The notes beneath the pieces were generated by a model. The model ran no database searches. It was given only the letters and a program-made list of their open reading frames with translations, and was not told the DNA's origin. The translations under genes and the position numbers were made by a program. Of a DNA stretch of 64,000 nt, positions 12,692 to 22,462 are shown one piece after another (positions within the stretch are counted from its first letter, which is position 1; each line of letters starts with the position of its first letter). The stretch is from Draconibacterium orientale (GTDB taxonomy: Bacteria; Bacteroidota; Bacteroidia; Bacteroidales; Prolixibacteraceae): the NCBI RefSeq assembly GCF_000626635.1, contig NZ_CP007451.1:4136501-4200500 (forward strand). The letters run 5' to 3'.

Positions 12692-14335
12692 TTAATCAAC
12701 TGTATCAACTGTAACTAAGAGCGCTGCATATTTATCCTGGTTATCAAAAACCTCAAGAGCTTTTAAAATAGCATCGTCATCTTCGTTCAAAATTTTATAC
12801 ATGTCGTTTCTGGAGTACACATCGCGGGCAATCAAAGCTTTGAGTTCGCGCTTAAGCTCATCTTTAAGGTATGATAAACTTTCTTCGTCTTTCTCAATTC
12901 CTTCCTCAATACCAATGGCAACAATTTGCTCAATGTTCTCTTCCGTGATTTCGAATTTGTCATTGAACCTGTCAAAGTCAGGATATTGTTTGGCCATATC
13001 TTCACGATGAAGATCAACATAATCTAAAACAAAATTATAGGTAACCCGCTTTCTTCTCAGGTTATTAATGTAGGCATAATGCGAAGATGTGTCCATGGGT
13101 ACAAAAATATCAGGCATTACACCACCGCCACCATAAACATTACGGCCGTTAACCAGCGTTTTATGTTTTAATTCATCGTCAAAATGAATACTATCGGCAT
13201 TAAACATCTCACCGTTACTAATTCGGTTGGCATAATCTTTACGGTATTCGCTAATGCCTTCTTCATAAGGCTTCTGAATACATCTGCCACTTGGTGTGTA
13301 ATAGTGTGCCGTTGTTAAACGAATCATCGATCCGTCGTTCAGGAAGAATGGTTTTTGTACCAATCCTTTTCCAAACGAGCGACGGCCAATTATCACTCCA
13401 CGGTCCCAATCCTGAACAGCTCCCGAAACAATTTCGCTTGCAGAGGCCGAACCTTCGTTAACTAAAACAACCACTTTCCCGTCCTCAAACGAACCTTTTG
13501 CTGTAGCTTTGTAGTCTCTTTTCGGATCGTTTGTGCCATCCGTATAAACAATCAACTGGTCATCGGTTAAAAACTGGTCGGCTAACTCAATGGCCGACTT
13601 TAAGTAACCTCCGCCATTGTTTCGTAAATCAAGCACCAGGTTCTGGATTCCTTCTTGTTTTAAATCCGACATGGCTGATAAAAACTCTTCGGTTGTAGTT
13701 GCCGAGAATTTATTTAGTTTGATATAGCCGGTAGTCTCATCAAGCATGTAAGAAGCATCCAGACTATAAATTGGAATTTTGTCTCTTTCAATGGTAAATT
13801 CAAGTGGATTGGCTTCCCCTTTTCTGGCAATGGATAAGTCAACTTTGCTACCTTTTTCCCCACGTAACAAATCAAAAACATCCGAGTTTTTCAAGCCTAT
13901 TCCGGCAATGTTTTTACCGTCAACCTCAATTATCCGGTCGCCTGCAAGCAAGCCAACTTTTTCGGAAGGACCTTCGGCAATTACGGTAGTAACCATCAAG
14001 GTATCTTTATAAATGTTGAATGAAATCCCGATCCCCTCGAAGTTTCCTTTTAGCGGTTCGTTCATTTTATCCACTTCTTCTTTCGAAATATAGGTTGAGT
14101 GCGGATCAAGCTCCTCAAGCAAATGCACAATGGCTTTTTCTGTTAAGTCATTAACATCTGCAGAGTCAACATAGTAGCCATCTACCAGTCGCAGTAAACG
14201 GGCAAATTTTACCTGGTTTTCCTGCACCTCGTTTTGTGCTTGCGTGTAAACAGGGCCAATCAGGAATATTGCTAAAAATAAACCCAGACCAATTGTTTTA
14301 ATATGTTGAATTTTTGTTACAGCCATAATTCTCAT
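12692..14335 (-). CDS. C-terminal processing peptidase (S41 family, Prc/CtpA-like)
   Basis: The 547-residue product begins with a signal sequence (about residues 9-32), so it acts in the periplasm; a second ATG three codons in (14326) is an alternative start. Residues about 85-180 form a PDZ domain (GISFNIYKDTLMVTTVIAEG, VGLLAGDRIIEVDG). Residues about 195-365 form the S41 protease domain with LDLRNNGGGYL, catalytic Ser298 in EGSASASEIVSGA and general-base Lys323 in SFGKGLVQ. The C-terminal 150 residues are a helical extension common in Bacteroidota members. These proteases degrade or mature periplasmic proteins from their C-termini. The gene ends 6 nt before pnuC starts and has its own promoter at 14374-14403. 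Confidence 0.92.
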   Translation of the reverse strand: MRIMAVTKIQHIKTIGLGLFLAIFLIGPVYTQAQNEVQENQVKFARLLRLVDGYYVDSADVNDLTEKAIVHLLEELDPHSTYISKEEVDKMNEPLKGNFEGIGISFNIYKDTLMVTTVIAEGPSEKVGLLAGDRIIEVDGKNIAGIGLKNSDVFDLLRGEKGSKVDLSIARKGEANPLEFTIERDKIPIYSLDASYMLDETTGYIKLNKFSATTTEEFLSAMSDLKQEGIQNLVLDLRNNGGGYLKSAIELADQFLTDDQLIVYTDGTNDPKRDYKATAKGSFEDGKVVVLVNEGSASASEIVSGAVQDWDRGVIIGRRSFGKGLVQKPFFLNDGSMIRLTTAHYYTPSGRCIQKPYEEGISEYRKDYANRISNGEMFNADSIHFDDELKHKTLVNGRNVYGGGGVMPDIFVPMDTSSHYAYINNLRRKRVTYNFVLDYVDLHREDMAKQYPDFDRFNDKFEITEENIEQIVAIGIEEGIEKDEESLSYLKDELKRELKALIARDVYSRNDMYKILNEDDDAILKALEVFDNQDKYAALLVTVDTVD

Positions 14336-14373
14336 TTTTTAGTAATAACGAAACAATCACGCAATAAGTCTGC

Positions 14374-14403
14374 CAAATTTAATTTCGTTACATTGTGCAA
14401 CAA
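14374..14403 (-). promoter_or_regulatory. Bacteroidota-type promoter of the S41 protease gene
   Basis: On the minus strand, TTG (14403-14401), a 19-nt spacer and TAAATTTG (14381-14374) match the phylum consensus closely. The element abuts the guaA stop codon at 14404, so the protease gene has its own transcription start at about 14367. Confidence 0.65.
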
Positions 14404-15933
14404 CTATTCCCACTCAATTGTTGCAGGTGGCTTCGAACTGATATCGTAAACTACGCGGTTGATACCGCGAACTTTATTTATGATTTCGTTCGACATTTTT
14501 GCCATAAAATCGTAAGGAAGATGTACCCAGTCGGCAGTCATTCCATCAGTTGAAGTAACGGCGCGTAAGGCAACGGTATTTTCATAAGTACGTTCGTCGC
14601 CCATAACACCTACCGACTGAACCGGAAGTAACATTACGCCGGCCTGCCAAACTTCGTCGTACAGTCCCCAGTTTTTTAGCCCGTTAATAAAAATGGCATC
14701 AGCTTCCTGAAGCATACTAACTTTCTCGGGAGTTACATCGCCAAGAATACGAATTCCCAACCCCGGTCCCGGGAATGGATGACGGCCTAACAATTCTTTC
14801 TTAATGTTTAAAGCAGCACCTACACGACGTACTTCATCTTTAAACAAAAGTTTGAGTGGTTCAACCACTTTAAGCTTCATTTTCTCAGGAAGACCACCAA
14901 CATTGTGGTGCGATTTAATGGTTGCAGAAGGCCCGTTTACCGAAACCGATTCAATTACATCGGGATAAATGGTTCCTTGCGCCAACCATTTTACATCCTG
15001 TATTTTGTGTGCTTCTTCATCAAAAACTTCGATAAAGTTGCGACCGATAATTTTTCGTTTTTGTTCCGGATCAGTAACTCCGGCCAAATCGTCCCAGAAT
15101 TTTTTACGGGCATCAACGCCAATTACGTTCAATCCCATATCTTCGTACGAATGCAAAACATCTTCAAATTCGTTTTTACGAAGCAGGCCGTTGTCAACAA
15201 ATATGCAGGTAAGATTTTTTCCAATGGCTTTATTTAATAAAACGCCGGCAACCGACGAGTCAACACCGCCCGAAAGACCCAACACAACTTTGTCGTTGCC
15301 CAGTTGATCTTTTAATTCCTGAACCGTTGTTTCCACAAACGAATCAGGAGTCCAGTTTTGTTCGCACCCACAAATTGTGGTAACAAAATTCTGTAGCAAC
15401 TGCTTTCCTTCTGTGGTGTGGTAAACCTCGGGGTGGAATTGAATTGCCCAGGTTTTTTCGTCATCAACTTTATATGCTGCGTAGTTTACATCTTCGGTTG
15501 ATGCAATTACCTTATAATTTTTCGGAAGTTTTACAATGGTATCGCCATGCGACATCCAAACCTGCGAGTGCAGACTAATATTTTCAAACAGAATACTATC
15601 GTGATCGATAAATCCCAGATTTGCTCTTCCGTATTCGCGCGTATTCGATGGGGCCACTTCGCCACCATAAAAATGCGCCATGTACTGTGCTCCGTAACAT
15701 ACACCCAAAACCGGCAGTTTACCTTTAATTTCTGATAGATCAGGACGAGGTGCATTTTCGTCGCGAACCGAATACGGACTACCCGAAAGAATCACACCTT
15801 TTACACTTTCATCAATTTTCGGAAAGTGGTTAAAAGGATGAATTTCGCAATAAACATTTAGCTCGCGGACCTTGCGACCGATCAATTGTGTGTATTGAGA
15901 ACCAAAATCAAGGATTAAAATCTTTTCCTGCAT
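14404..15933 (-). CDS. guaA: GMP synthase (glutamine-hydrolysing)
   Basis: The 509-residue product converts XMP to GMP with glutamine and ATP. The N-terminal glutamine amidotransferase domain has catalytic Cys79 (VLGVCYGAQ) and the His168/Glu170 pair (FHPEV). The ATP pyrophosphatase domain has its P-loop SGGVDSS at 221-227. The C-terminal dimerisation domain includes [15 protein letters not shown] and ends in the typical [10 protein letters not shown]. Length and motifs are complete. A TAnnTTTG element (TACTTTTG on the minus strand, 15968-15961) lies 28 nt upstream. It is a monocistronic purine gene without an obvious riboswitch. Confidence 0.98.
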   Translation of the reverse strand: MQEKILILDFGSQYTQLIGRKVRELNVYCEIHPFNHFPKIDESVKGVILSGSPYSVRDENAPRPDLSEIKGKLPVLGVCYGAQYMAHFYGGEVAPSNTREYGRANLGFIDHDSILFENISLHSQVWMSHGDTIVKLPKNYKVIASTEDVNYAAYKVDDEKTWAIQFHPEVYHTTEGKQLLQNFVTTICGCEQNWTPDSFVETTVQELKDQLGNDKVVLGLSGGVDSSVAGVLLNKAIGKNLTCIFVDNGLLRKNEFEDVLHSYEDMGLNVIGVDARKKFWDDLAGVTDPEQKRKIIGRNFIEVFDEEAHKIQDVKWLAQGTIYPDVIESVSVNGPSATIKSHHNVGGLPEKMKLKVVEPLKLLFKDEVRRVGAALNIKKELLGRHPFPGPGLGIRILGDVTPEKVSMLQEADAIFINGLKNWGLYDEVWQAGVMLLPVQSVGVMGDERTYENTVALRAVTSTDGMTADWVHLPYDFMAKMSNEIINKVRGINRVVYDISSKPPATIEWE

Positions 15934-15960
15934 GAAAAACTTCTTTAGTTAATGAAAGCA

Positions 15961-15968
15961 CAAAAGTA
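15961..15968 (-). promoter_or_regulatory. -7 element of the guaA promoter
   Basis: TACTTTTG on the minus strand fits TAnnTTTG. The best TTG upstream is about 23 nt away, at the edge of the usual spacing. The predicted start of transcription is about 20 nt before the ATG. Confidence 0.45.
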
Positions 15969-16104
15969 CTAATAACGTGTCAAAATCTTTTCAAAAGTGA
16001 ATGAAATTAAGGCTCGTGTTAATATTAGGATTGTGTTTGCCTCAGAATATGTGAAATTAATTCCGAAACTATGCGTTAAGATTTAAGTGTTCTTTCAGAA
16101 TTAC

Positions 16105-16112
16105 TAAATTTG
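16105..16112 (+). promoter_or_regulatory. -7 element upstream of the LysM protein gene
   Basis: TAAATTTG at 16105-16112 matches TAnnTTTG and lies 25 nt before the ATG at 16138. No convincing -33 TTG is present at the right distance, so the assignment is tentative. Confidence 0.35.
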
Positions 16113-16137
16113 AGCGAATTTTTAAATCCACTTTTTA

Positions 16138-18561
16138 ATGAGAAGTTTTTTGCTGCTATGCATGGCGTTTTTACTGTTGTTACCAACCGAACAGGTTTTT
16201 GGGCAGAATTTTGCTCAAAACGAGGTGGTTATTTTTCAAGGCAAAAAGTTTGTTATGCACCAGGTGCGCACCGGCGAAACCGTTTATTCGCTTAGTAAGA
16301 AGTTTGGTGTATCGCAATCAGCGCTTGAGGAAAATAATCCGGGAATAGATAAAGGGTTAACAATAGGGCAGGTGCTAAAAATTCCTTATGTTGAAGGTAT
16401 TGAACTGCCGGATTCTAAAGCCGATCAGAAAGGAGATCCTTCTGGATTTACCAAATATAAAATCGAGTCGCGTAAAGAAACAGCTTATTCCATTGCTAAA
16501 AAGTTTGGAATAACGGTGGAGGAACTTTATGCCTACAACCCAACCGTTCGGAAATTTAAAAAGCGAACAGTATTGAATATTCCTTATTGGGAAAAAGAGA
16601 CAATTTCAGAGATCGACGATTTAGCTCCGAAAACCGAAACGGGCGTACAAACTATATTGCATCAGGTAATTTCGGGAGAAACCTTGTATTCGCTTGCCCG
16701 GAAATACGGAACAACCGAGCAGGAAATTCTTGCATTAAATCCCGATGCCAGGCAGCTAAAAACCGGAATGACCCTGAAAATAAAAACCGGCACTTTGGAG
16801 GGCAATGTAAATAAACCACAGCCAATGGAATATGCCGGTGATCGAAATTACATCGAACATATTATTGAATCGGGTGAAACAATGTGGGGGATAACCCGCA
16901 AATACAATGTATCGGAAGAGGAGCTAAAAGCAATAAACCCGATTTTGAATACCGGATTTCCGGCAGGAGCGGTAATTAAAATTCCACTTGCAGAAGCCAG
17001 CGAACCAATAGCCAAACCGGTAAACGAAGAAGCTTTTGAACAGCATTTGGTGGAAATAGGAGAGACTTTATATGGTTTGTCGGAACAATACAATGTTAGT
17101 ATCCCCGACATTATAAAATATAATCCGATACTCGATCGCCGGAATCTGGCGTACGGCGAAACCATTTTAATTCCTAAAAAACCGGAGGATGTTTTTGCCC
17201 GGCCGGAAAGTGACAATATCGTAATTGAAGACATTGATTCGGCTAAAATGCTCGAAGAATTTTATGCCGTGGAAATGCCGGTTGAAATTCCCGAGTCGTG
17301 TGTGCCTGATTTGTCGGGATCATTTTCGGGAAAAACATATAATGTTGCCTTGTTTTTGCCTTTTTATTACGAAGCGAATGATACACTGAACCGCGAAGAT
17401 ATAGTAATTGATTCAACAGCAATTTTTACAAGGGAAGAAACCGAAATTGCACAGGATACAACCATTGAACTGGAAGAGCGAAAAGAATTGTTTAAGCAGT
17501 TTTATGGCGGAAGTGAGAACTTCGTACAGTTTTACGAGGGTGTACTTTTAGCTGTTGATTCCTTGCAACGAATTGGTTTCGATGTAAAGCTCAATGTTTT
17601 TGACACACAGCGAAGCAAAGATTCGATACGCCAGTATTTTACTACTAACGAATTCTTTATGACTGATTTAATTATTGGGCCGATTTTCCCAAGTGTGCAA
17701 CAGGAAATTGCAGGCTACGCAGCGAAGAACCGGATTCCAATTGTTTCGCCACTGGCTTCGCAGGCCGCAATTACACAGTCGAATTCCAGTTACTTCCAGG
17801 TAAATCCTTCGCGCGATTACCTGACTCGTCAAACGGCAGAAATGGTGGCCGAAGAGCATTTTAACAGTAACTTCATTATCTTAAAAACATCCGATTATGC
17901 AGGTACCCCGGAAGGAGAACTGGTTGAATTGTTGCGCGAAAAATTCTTCAATTCAGGAATGTTAAGCAGTTTCGAGGGCGTTAACTTTACGATCTACGAT
18001 TTTGAAAACGAAGGAAGTTTCGGTTTGCGTCGAATTATGTCGAAAACCAAAGAAAATGTGGTTTACATTCCTTCTGAAAATGAGGGTGAGTTAAGTGTGG
18101 CCATTTCTAATTTAAACAACTTGTCTGACGAGTATTCGATTACGCTGATTGGTTCAAACCGTTATCCAAACTATTCGAGTATTCAGTTGGAGCAGTTTCA
18201 TAATCTGAAGCTGAAATACATTGCGCCATACTACACCGACTATGCGAATAAGCAAACCATTAATTTTGTTGAAAAATACAAGAACAATTTTGGAACAGAG
18301 CCTGATAATTTTAGTTTCCAGGGCTACGATGTAACGCTTTATTTTTTAACGGCATTAATTACTTATGGAAACGATTTTGCCGCTTGTCTGCCATACATGC
18401 ATACTTTCCAAATGCAGGGGAATTATCATTTCGGGCAATTAACGCAGTTTGGAGGCTATATGAACGAAGGGGTTTCTGTAATTTCATATACCCGCGATTA
18501 CGAGGTAAAACGTAAACGCATTAAGGGGCAGCCTCGTTTGGTTATGGCTTCCGACAATTAA
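16138..18561 (+). CDS. LysM-repeat protein with a periplasmic-binding-protein-like domain
   Basis: The 807-residue protein starts with a signal peptide (MRSFLLLCMAFLLLLPTEQVFG). Five LysM-like repeats follow within residues 35-340, each with an HxVxxGETxYxLxxKYxVS core (for example HQVRTGETVYSLSKKFGVS, HQVISGETLYSLARKYGTT, HIIESGETMWGITRKYNVS). LysM modules bind N-acetylglucosamine in peptidoglycan. The C-terminal half (about 395-805) resembles the type I periplasmic-binding fold of amino-acid ABC transport proteins (YNVALFLPFYYEAN, DLIIGPIFPS, NRIPIVSPLASQ). This domain order is common in Bacteroidota, where the protein is likely a cell-wall-associated factor rather than a transport receptor, as no permease is adjacent. 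Confidence 0.9.
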   Translation: MRSFLLLCMAFLLLLPTEQVFGQNFAQNEVVIFQGKKFVMHQVRTGETVYSLSKKFGVSQSALEENNPGIDKGLTIGQVLKIPYVEGIELPDSKADQKGDPSGFTKYKIESRKETAYSIAKKFGITVEELYAYNPTVRKFKKRTVLNIPYWEKETISEIDDLAPKTETGVQTILHQVISGETLYSLARKYGTTEQEILALNPDARQLKTGMTLKIKTGTLEGNVNKPQPMEYAGDRNYIEHIIESGETMWGITRKYNVSEEELKAINPILNTGFPAGAVIKIPLAEASEPIAKPVNEEAFEQHLVEIGETLYGLSEQYNVSIPDIIKYNPILDRRNLAYGETILIPKKPEDVFARPESDNIVIEDIDSAKMLEEFYAVEMPVEIPESCVPDLSGSFSGKTYNVALFLPFYYEANDTLNREDIVIDSTAIFTREETEIAQDTTIELEERKELFKQFYGGSENFVQFYEGVLLAVDSLQRIGFDVKLNVFDTQRSKDSIRQYFTTNEFFMTDLIIGPIFPSVQQEIAGYAAKNRIPIVSPLASQAAITQSNSSYFQVNPSRDYLTRQTAEMVAEEHFNSNFIILKTSDYAGTPEGELVELLREKFFNSGMLSSFEGVNFTIYDFENEGSFGLRRIMSKTKENVVYIPSENEGELSVAISNLNNLSDEYSITLIGSNRYPNYSSIQLEQFHNLKLKYIAPYYTDYANKQTINFVEKYKNNFGTEPDNFSFQGYDVTLYFLTALITYGNDFAACLPYMHTFQMQGNYHFGQLTQFGGYMNEGVSVISYTRDYEVKRKRIKGQPRLVMASDN

Positions 18562-18634
18562 TAGTTGGGGGTATTTTCCATAAACTGATACCTGAAAATA
18601 TTTTATCTTAACCAATCAATAAACTCAACTTAAA

Positions 18635-19168
18635 ATGGAAGATTTAACTGTTGGAACCAGGGTGGAACATCCGCGTTACGGAGAGGGTATTATTAGTAAA
18701 GACAACCTTACTGCCTACGAAATATTTTTTGAGCGGGGCGGTAAAATAGAAATTACAAAACGAAATACCGACCTTACTGTTTTGGAGGCCAATGAAACTG
18801 CACCAAAATCACAACTTTCAATTGGCGAAATAGAGAAGGTTTTAAGCTACGTATTAGATAAACATGCTGCACTGAATGAGGTGGTTCCTTTAGGCGAAAA
18901 ATGGGAAGGTGGAACAATGATACTTCAACCGGCCAATCCAGAGCTAAAACCAAAAGAAATTCCTGTTGAAACATTCTTTCACAAAATTGTAATGTTGCGC
19001 GACAGACTGCGTGTTTTGGAGCAAAATATCAACAGTAGCAAATCGCTCACCGACGAAGAAAAAGTAAATATCCAGCAATACATAACGCGTGCCTATGGTT
19101 CGCTAACAACTTTTAATGTGTTGTTTGCCGAAAAGGAGCATTATTTTGTTGGAGCAAAAACTAAATAA
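18635..19168 (+). CDS. Hypothetical protein with N-terminal Tudor/KOW-like motif
   Basis: The 177-residue cytoplasmic protein begins with VGTRVEHPRYGEGIISK, the small beta-barrel motif seen at the C-terminus of UvrD/PcrA helicases and in CarD-like proteins, where it binds RNA polymerase or nucleic acid. A helical C-terminal part follows (SIGEIEKVLSYVLDKHAALN, then KIVMLRDRLRVLEQNINSS and EEKVNIQQYITRAYGSLTTF). The gene starts 74 nt after the LysM gene and ends 2 nt before the esterase gene. A regulatory or RNA-polymerase-linked role is only a guess from the motif. No enzymatic residues are evident. Confidence 0.6.
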   Translation: MEDLTVGTRVEHPRYGEGIISKDNLTAYEIFFERGGKIEITKRNTDLTVLEANETAPKSQLSIGEIEKVLSYVLDKHAALNEVVPLGEKWEGGTMILQPANPELKPKEIPVETFFHKIVMLRDRLRVLEQNINSSKSLTDEEKVNIQQYITRAYGSLTTFNVLFAEKEHYFVGAKTK

Positions 19169-19170
19169 TT

Positions 19171-20073
19171 ATGAAGACAATCAACCTAATCCTTCTATTT
19201 TCATTACTAACCGGAATTACTATCGCACAAAATAAAACACTAAAAGTGTGGCCCAACGGCGCACCAAACGACAACGGAGTGACCGAGCCCGAAGAGAAAT
19301 ACGACGGTGTGCGCGTTCGAAATGTGTCGGAAGCGGAAATGTATGTTTACACTCCTGCAGCTGAAATTAATAGCGGTGCGGCCGTGGTAATTTGTCCGGG
19401 CGGAGGCTATTGGATTGAGGCAATGGACCACGAAGGATTTGATATTGCCCGTTTTCTTCAGGGTAAAGGAATTACCGGAATTGTACTAAAATACCGATTG
19501 CCTTACGGTAACCACGAAGTTCCGTCGAGCGATGTCCGGCAAGCCATTCGAATGGTGCGTGCAAATGCCAAAGAGTGGGGCATCAATCCTGAAAAAATTG
19601 GAATTGCGGGCTCTTCAGCCGGTGGTCACCTGGCTTCAACAGCCGGAACGGTTTTCGATTATGGAAATGCCGAAAGTGCGGACAAAATTGAACAGCAAAG
19701 TTGCCGGCCCGATTTTATGTTGTTACTCTATCCGGTAATTACCATGGATGAAACGTTTACGCACATGGGATCGCGCGAAAACCTGATTGGAAAAGGACAC
19801 GATAAAGAATTGATCCGGAAATATTCGAACGAGCTAAATGTGAGTGCTGAAACGCCACCAACTTTTCTGGTGCTGGCCGACGACGACACAGCTGTATTGC
19901 CAAAAAATTCGATTAGTTTTTATTCAAAACTGAAAGAATTTGACGTGCCAGCAGAGCTGCATATTTTTCAAAAAGGTGGTCACGGTTTTGGTATTCGGGA
20001 AAACGGTATTCCGGCAGATAACTGGCCAAATTTGTTTATCGACTGGCTAAAAGCAAGAGAAATAATAGAATAA
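19171..20073 (+). CDS. Secreted alpha/beta hydrolase (acetyl esterase/BD-FAE-like)
   Basis: The 300-residue product has a signal peptide (MKTINLILLFSLLTGITIAQ). The alpha/beta-hydrolase core has an oxyanion motif VICPGGGYW at about 73, a nucleophile elbow GIAGSSAGGHLAS with the catalytic serine at about 149, an acid in LADDDTAV and a histidine in KGGHGFG. This layout is typical of carbohydrate acetyl esterases and the bifunctional feruloyl/acetyl xylan esterase group, which remove acyl groups from plant polysaccharide in the periplasm. The gene follows the Tudor-like gene by 2 nt. Substrate is not determined; no polysaccharide-utilisation genes are adjacent. Confidence 0.85.
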   Translation: MKTINLILLFSLLTGITIAQNKTLKVWPNGAPNDNGVTEPEEKYDGVRVRNVSEAEMYVYTPAAEINSGAAVVICPGGGYWIEAMDHEGFDIARFLQGKGITGIVLKYRLPYGNHEVPSSDVRQAIRMVRANAKEWGINPEKIGIAGSSAGGHLASTAGTVFDYGNAESADKIEQQSCRPDFMLLLYPVITMDETFTHMGSRENLIGKGHDKELIRKYSNELNVSAETPPTFLVLADDDTAVLPKNSISFYSKLKEFDVPAELHIFQKGGHGFGIRENGIPADNWPNLFIDWLKAREIIE

Positions 20074-20148
20074 TGAATGTAGAATGACGATTAACGAGTT
20101 GGGAAGGAAAATCTAAAATCATTAATCATCATTCGCAAATCGAATTAA

Positions 20149-20684
20149 ATGAATACCCATCCTTTAAAAGTTTTAAAATATTGTCCGAAGTGTGGTTCTG
20201 CTGAGTTACACAAATCAGGCGACCGTTCGTTAAAATGCGCTGACTGTGGTTTTCATTTCTTTATTAACTCATCGGCAGCAGTAGCCGCTTTGGTAACCGA
20301 TGAATCAGGTAAATTAATGCTGGTAACGCGTGGCGTTGAACCCAATTACGGAAAGCTGGATTTGCCCGGCGGTTTTATCGACCCGTTGGAATCGGCAGAA
20401 GATGCCGTGCGTCGCGAACTGAAAGAAGAGCTGGGCTTGAAAGTAAAAACTTAAAATACCTGGAATCAGCACCAAACGAGTATGTGTTTTCTGCATTTAC
20501 CGTATTTACACTTGATATGGCATTTCAGGTTATCGCAGAATCGGTTGAGGACCTGAAACCGATGGACGATATACTGGCTTATAAATTCTATGCAGAAGAA
20601 GAACTGGATTACGATGATATTCCTGCACCTTCGATACGGAAATTTGTGAAAGACTATTTTCAAAGCACAAAGCATAAACAATGA
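20149..20684 (+). pseudogene. NUDIX hydrolase with zinc ribbon, frameshifted
   Basis: The reading frame begins at the ATG at 20149 with a zinc ribbon (YCPKCGSAELH, KCADCGF) and a full NUDIX box, GGFIDPLESAEDAVRRELK followed by EELGL. It stops at 20454 just after GLKVKT. The remainder continues in the next frame (LKYLESAPNEYVFSAFTVFT to KDYFQSTKHKQ, stop at 20684). Adding one A to the run near 20443-20448 would restore KNLKYLESAPNEYVF as in intact homologues. The restored protein of about 178 residues would hydrolyse a nucleoside diphosphate derivative, perhaps NADH. The stop codon overlaps the ATG of the aminopeptidase gene (ATGA), the usual sign of a once-coupled operon. Real mutation and base-calling error cannot be separated here. 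Confidence 0.8.
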
Positions 20685-22462
20685 AAACAGAAATAAAACA
20701 ACGACTAACGGCCTTACGCGCCGAAATGAAAAAGATTGGTGTTGATGCGTGGTACATCTCGGGTACCGATCCGCATTCGAGCGAATATTTACCCAAACGA
20801 TGGGAAACACGCGAATACATTTCGGGATTTACAGGCTCGTATGGTTTGGTGGCGGTAACGCTTGAAAAAGCAGCTTTATGGACCGATTCGCGTTATTTTT
20901 TACAGGCTGCCGACGAGCTGCAAGGTACCGGAATTGAGATGATGAAGATGCGCGTTGCAGATGCTGTATCGCCCGAAACGTGGCTAAGCCGGAATTTGCC
21001 AGCCGGAAGTAAAGTGGGGCTCGATGCAAAATCGTTAACTGTTGACGCATTCAGAAGTTTACAGAAAGGCTTTTTGAAAAAAGATATCGAGCTGGTGGAA
21101 ACACCGGATTTGCTGGAAGCGATTTGGGAAGATCGCCCCGCTGCTCCCGATGATAAAGTTTTTGAACTCGATGTAAAATACGCAGGAGTTGCACGACCTG
21201 AAAAGCAACAAAAAATTGCCGGTGAATTGGCTGGCGTTGGTGCCGGTGTTCATGTGGTTTCGATGTTAGATGAACTGGCGTGGCTGTACAATCTTCGAGG
21301 TTCGGATGTGCCTTACAACCCTGTTTTTACCGCTTTTGCCGTTATTGGAAAAAATGAAAGCATACTTTTTGTCGATCCCGAAAAAATTGATTCGGAGCTA
21401 AAATCGAAATTGGAAGCCGATGGTGTTACGTTGAAAGATTACACCACTTTTTACAGCTACCTGGCGGAAATTAAAGGAAAAACGATTTTCATCGATCCGT
21501 CAACATTAAATTTTGCAGCCTACAGTGCGCTTGCCGGCAAAAACGAAATTGTTGAAGGAACTTCATTGGTGGCCATTCAAAAGGCTATAAAAAATGAAAC
21601 CGAGCTGAAAGGTTTCAGAAATGCGATGAAAAAAGACGGTGTGGCACTGGTGGAGTGTTTACACTGGCTAAAAGATACGATTGGAAAAACAACGATAACA
21701 GATTACGAGTTTGGGAATAAGCTGGCCGAATTCAGAGCGAAACAAGAGGGATTTAAAGGCGAAAGTTTTCCGCCAATTGTAGGCTACAAAAGCCGCGGTG
21801 CGCTTGTTCACTTACATATTGGTGCCGATGATGCTTTGCCACTGGAAGCCGATGGTGCCGTGCTTTTTGATTCCGGCGGCCAGTACATCAACGGCACTAC
21901 CGATATTACCCGCACGGTTGCGCTGGGGCCGGTTTCCGATCAGTTTAAAACCGATTTTACGCTTACCCTGAAAGGAATGATTGGCTTAACGCAAGCCAAA
22001 TTTCCTTACGGTGTAAAAGGTTGTCACCTCGATATTCTGGCGCGTCAGGCATTGTGGGAAAACGGCATGAATTACGGCCACGGTACCGGTCATGGTGTTG
22101 GCCATTTTCTGAATGTACACGAAGGGCCTATGGCAATCCGGTTGGAATACAACGAAAACCTGATGCTGCCCGGTCAGGTACTTTCGAACGAACCTGCGTT
22201 TTACCGCGAGGGGCAATACGGACTTCGCACCGAAAACATGATGGTTTGTGTTGAGCGCGAAACCACTGAATTCGGGCGCTTCCTCGGTTTTGATACGCTT
22301 ACACTTTGCCCCATCGACACAACCTTGATAAAAGTAGATTTACTGACCGATAAAGAGCGAAAGTGGCTGAACGATTACCACCAATGGGTAAACGGTCAGC
22401 TAAAGCCACTACTTAATGATAAGTATCACAAATTTTTGGATGAGTTAACAGCCAAAATTTAA
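20681..22462 (+). CDS. Aminopeptidase P family protein (Xaa-Pro aminopeptidase)
   Basis: The 593-residue enzyme is of the long, three-domain type. Two creatinase-like N-terminal domains (about 1-310: YISGTDPHSSEYLPKRW, LDELAWLYNLRGSDVPYNPVF) precede the pita-bread metallopeptidase domain (about 315-530). Metal ligands are visible in LFDSGGQYINGTTDITRTV (two Asp), GHGTGHGVGHFLNVHEGP (His), NEPAFYREGQYG (Glu) and LRTENMM (Glu). It removes N-terminal residues before proline in the cytoplasm. The start codon overlaps the end of the NUDIX gene. The 3' end overlaps the convergent hybrid kinase gene by four bases. Confidence 0.93.
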   Translation: MKTEIKQRLTALRAEMKKIGVDAWYISGTDPHSSEYLPKRWETREYISGFTGSYGLVAVTLEKAALWTDSRYFLQAADELQGTGIEMMKMRVADAVSPETWLSRNLPAGSKVGLDAKSLTVDAFRSLQKGFLKKDIELVETPDLLEAIWEDRPAAPDDKVFELDVKYAGVARPEKQQKIAGELAGVGAGVHVVSMLDELAWLYNLRGSDVPYNPVFTAFAVIGKNESILFVDPEKIDSELKSKLEADGVTLKDYTTFYSYLAEIKGKTIFIDPSTLNFAAYSALAGKNEIVEGTSLVAIQKAIKNETELKGFRNAMKKDGVALVECLHWLKDTIGKTTITDYEFGNKLAEFRAKQEGFKGESFPPIVGYKSRGALVHLHIGADDALPLEADGAVLFDSGGQYINGTTDITRTVALGPVSDQFKTDFTLTLKGMIGLTQAKFPYGVKGCHLDILARQALWENGMNYGHGTGHGVGHFLNVHEGPMAIRLEYNENLMLPGQVLSNEPAFYREGQYGLRTENMMVCVERETTEFGRFLGFDTLTLCPIDTTLIKVDLLTDKERKWLNDYHQWVNGQLKPLLNDKYHKFLDELTAKI

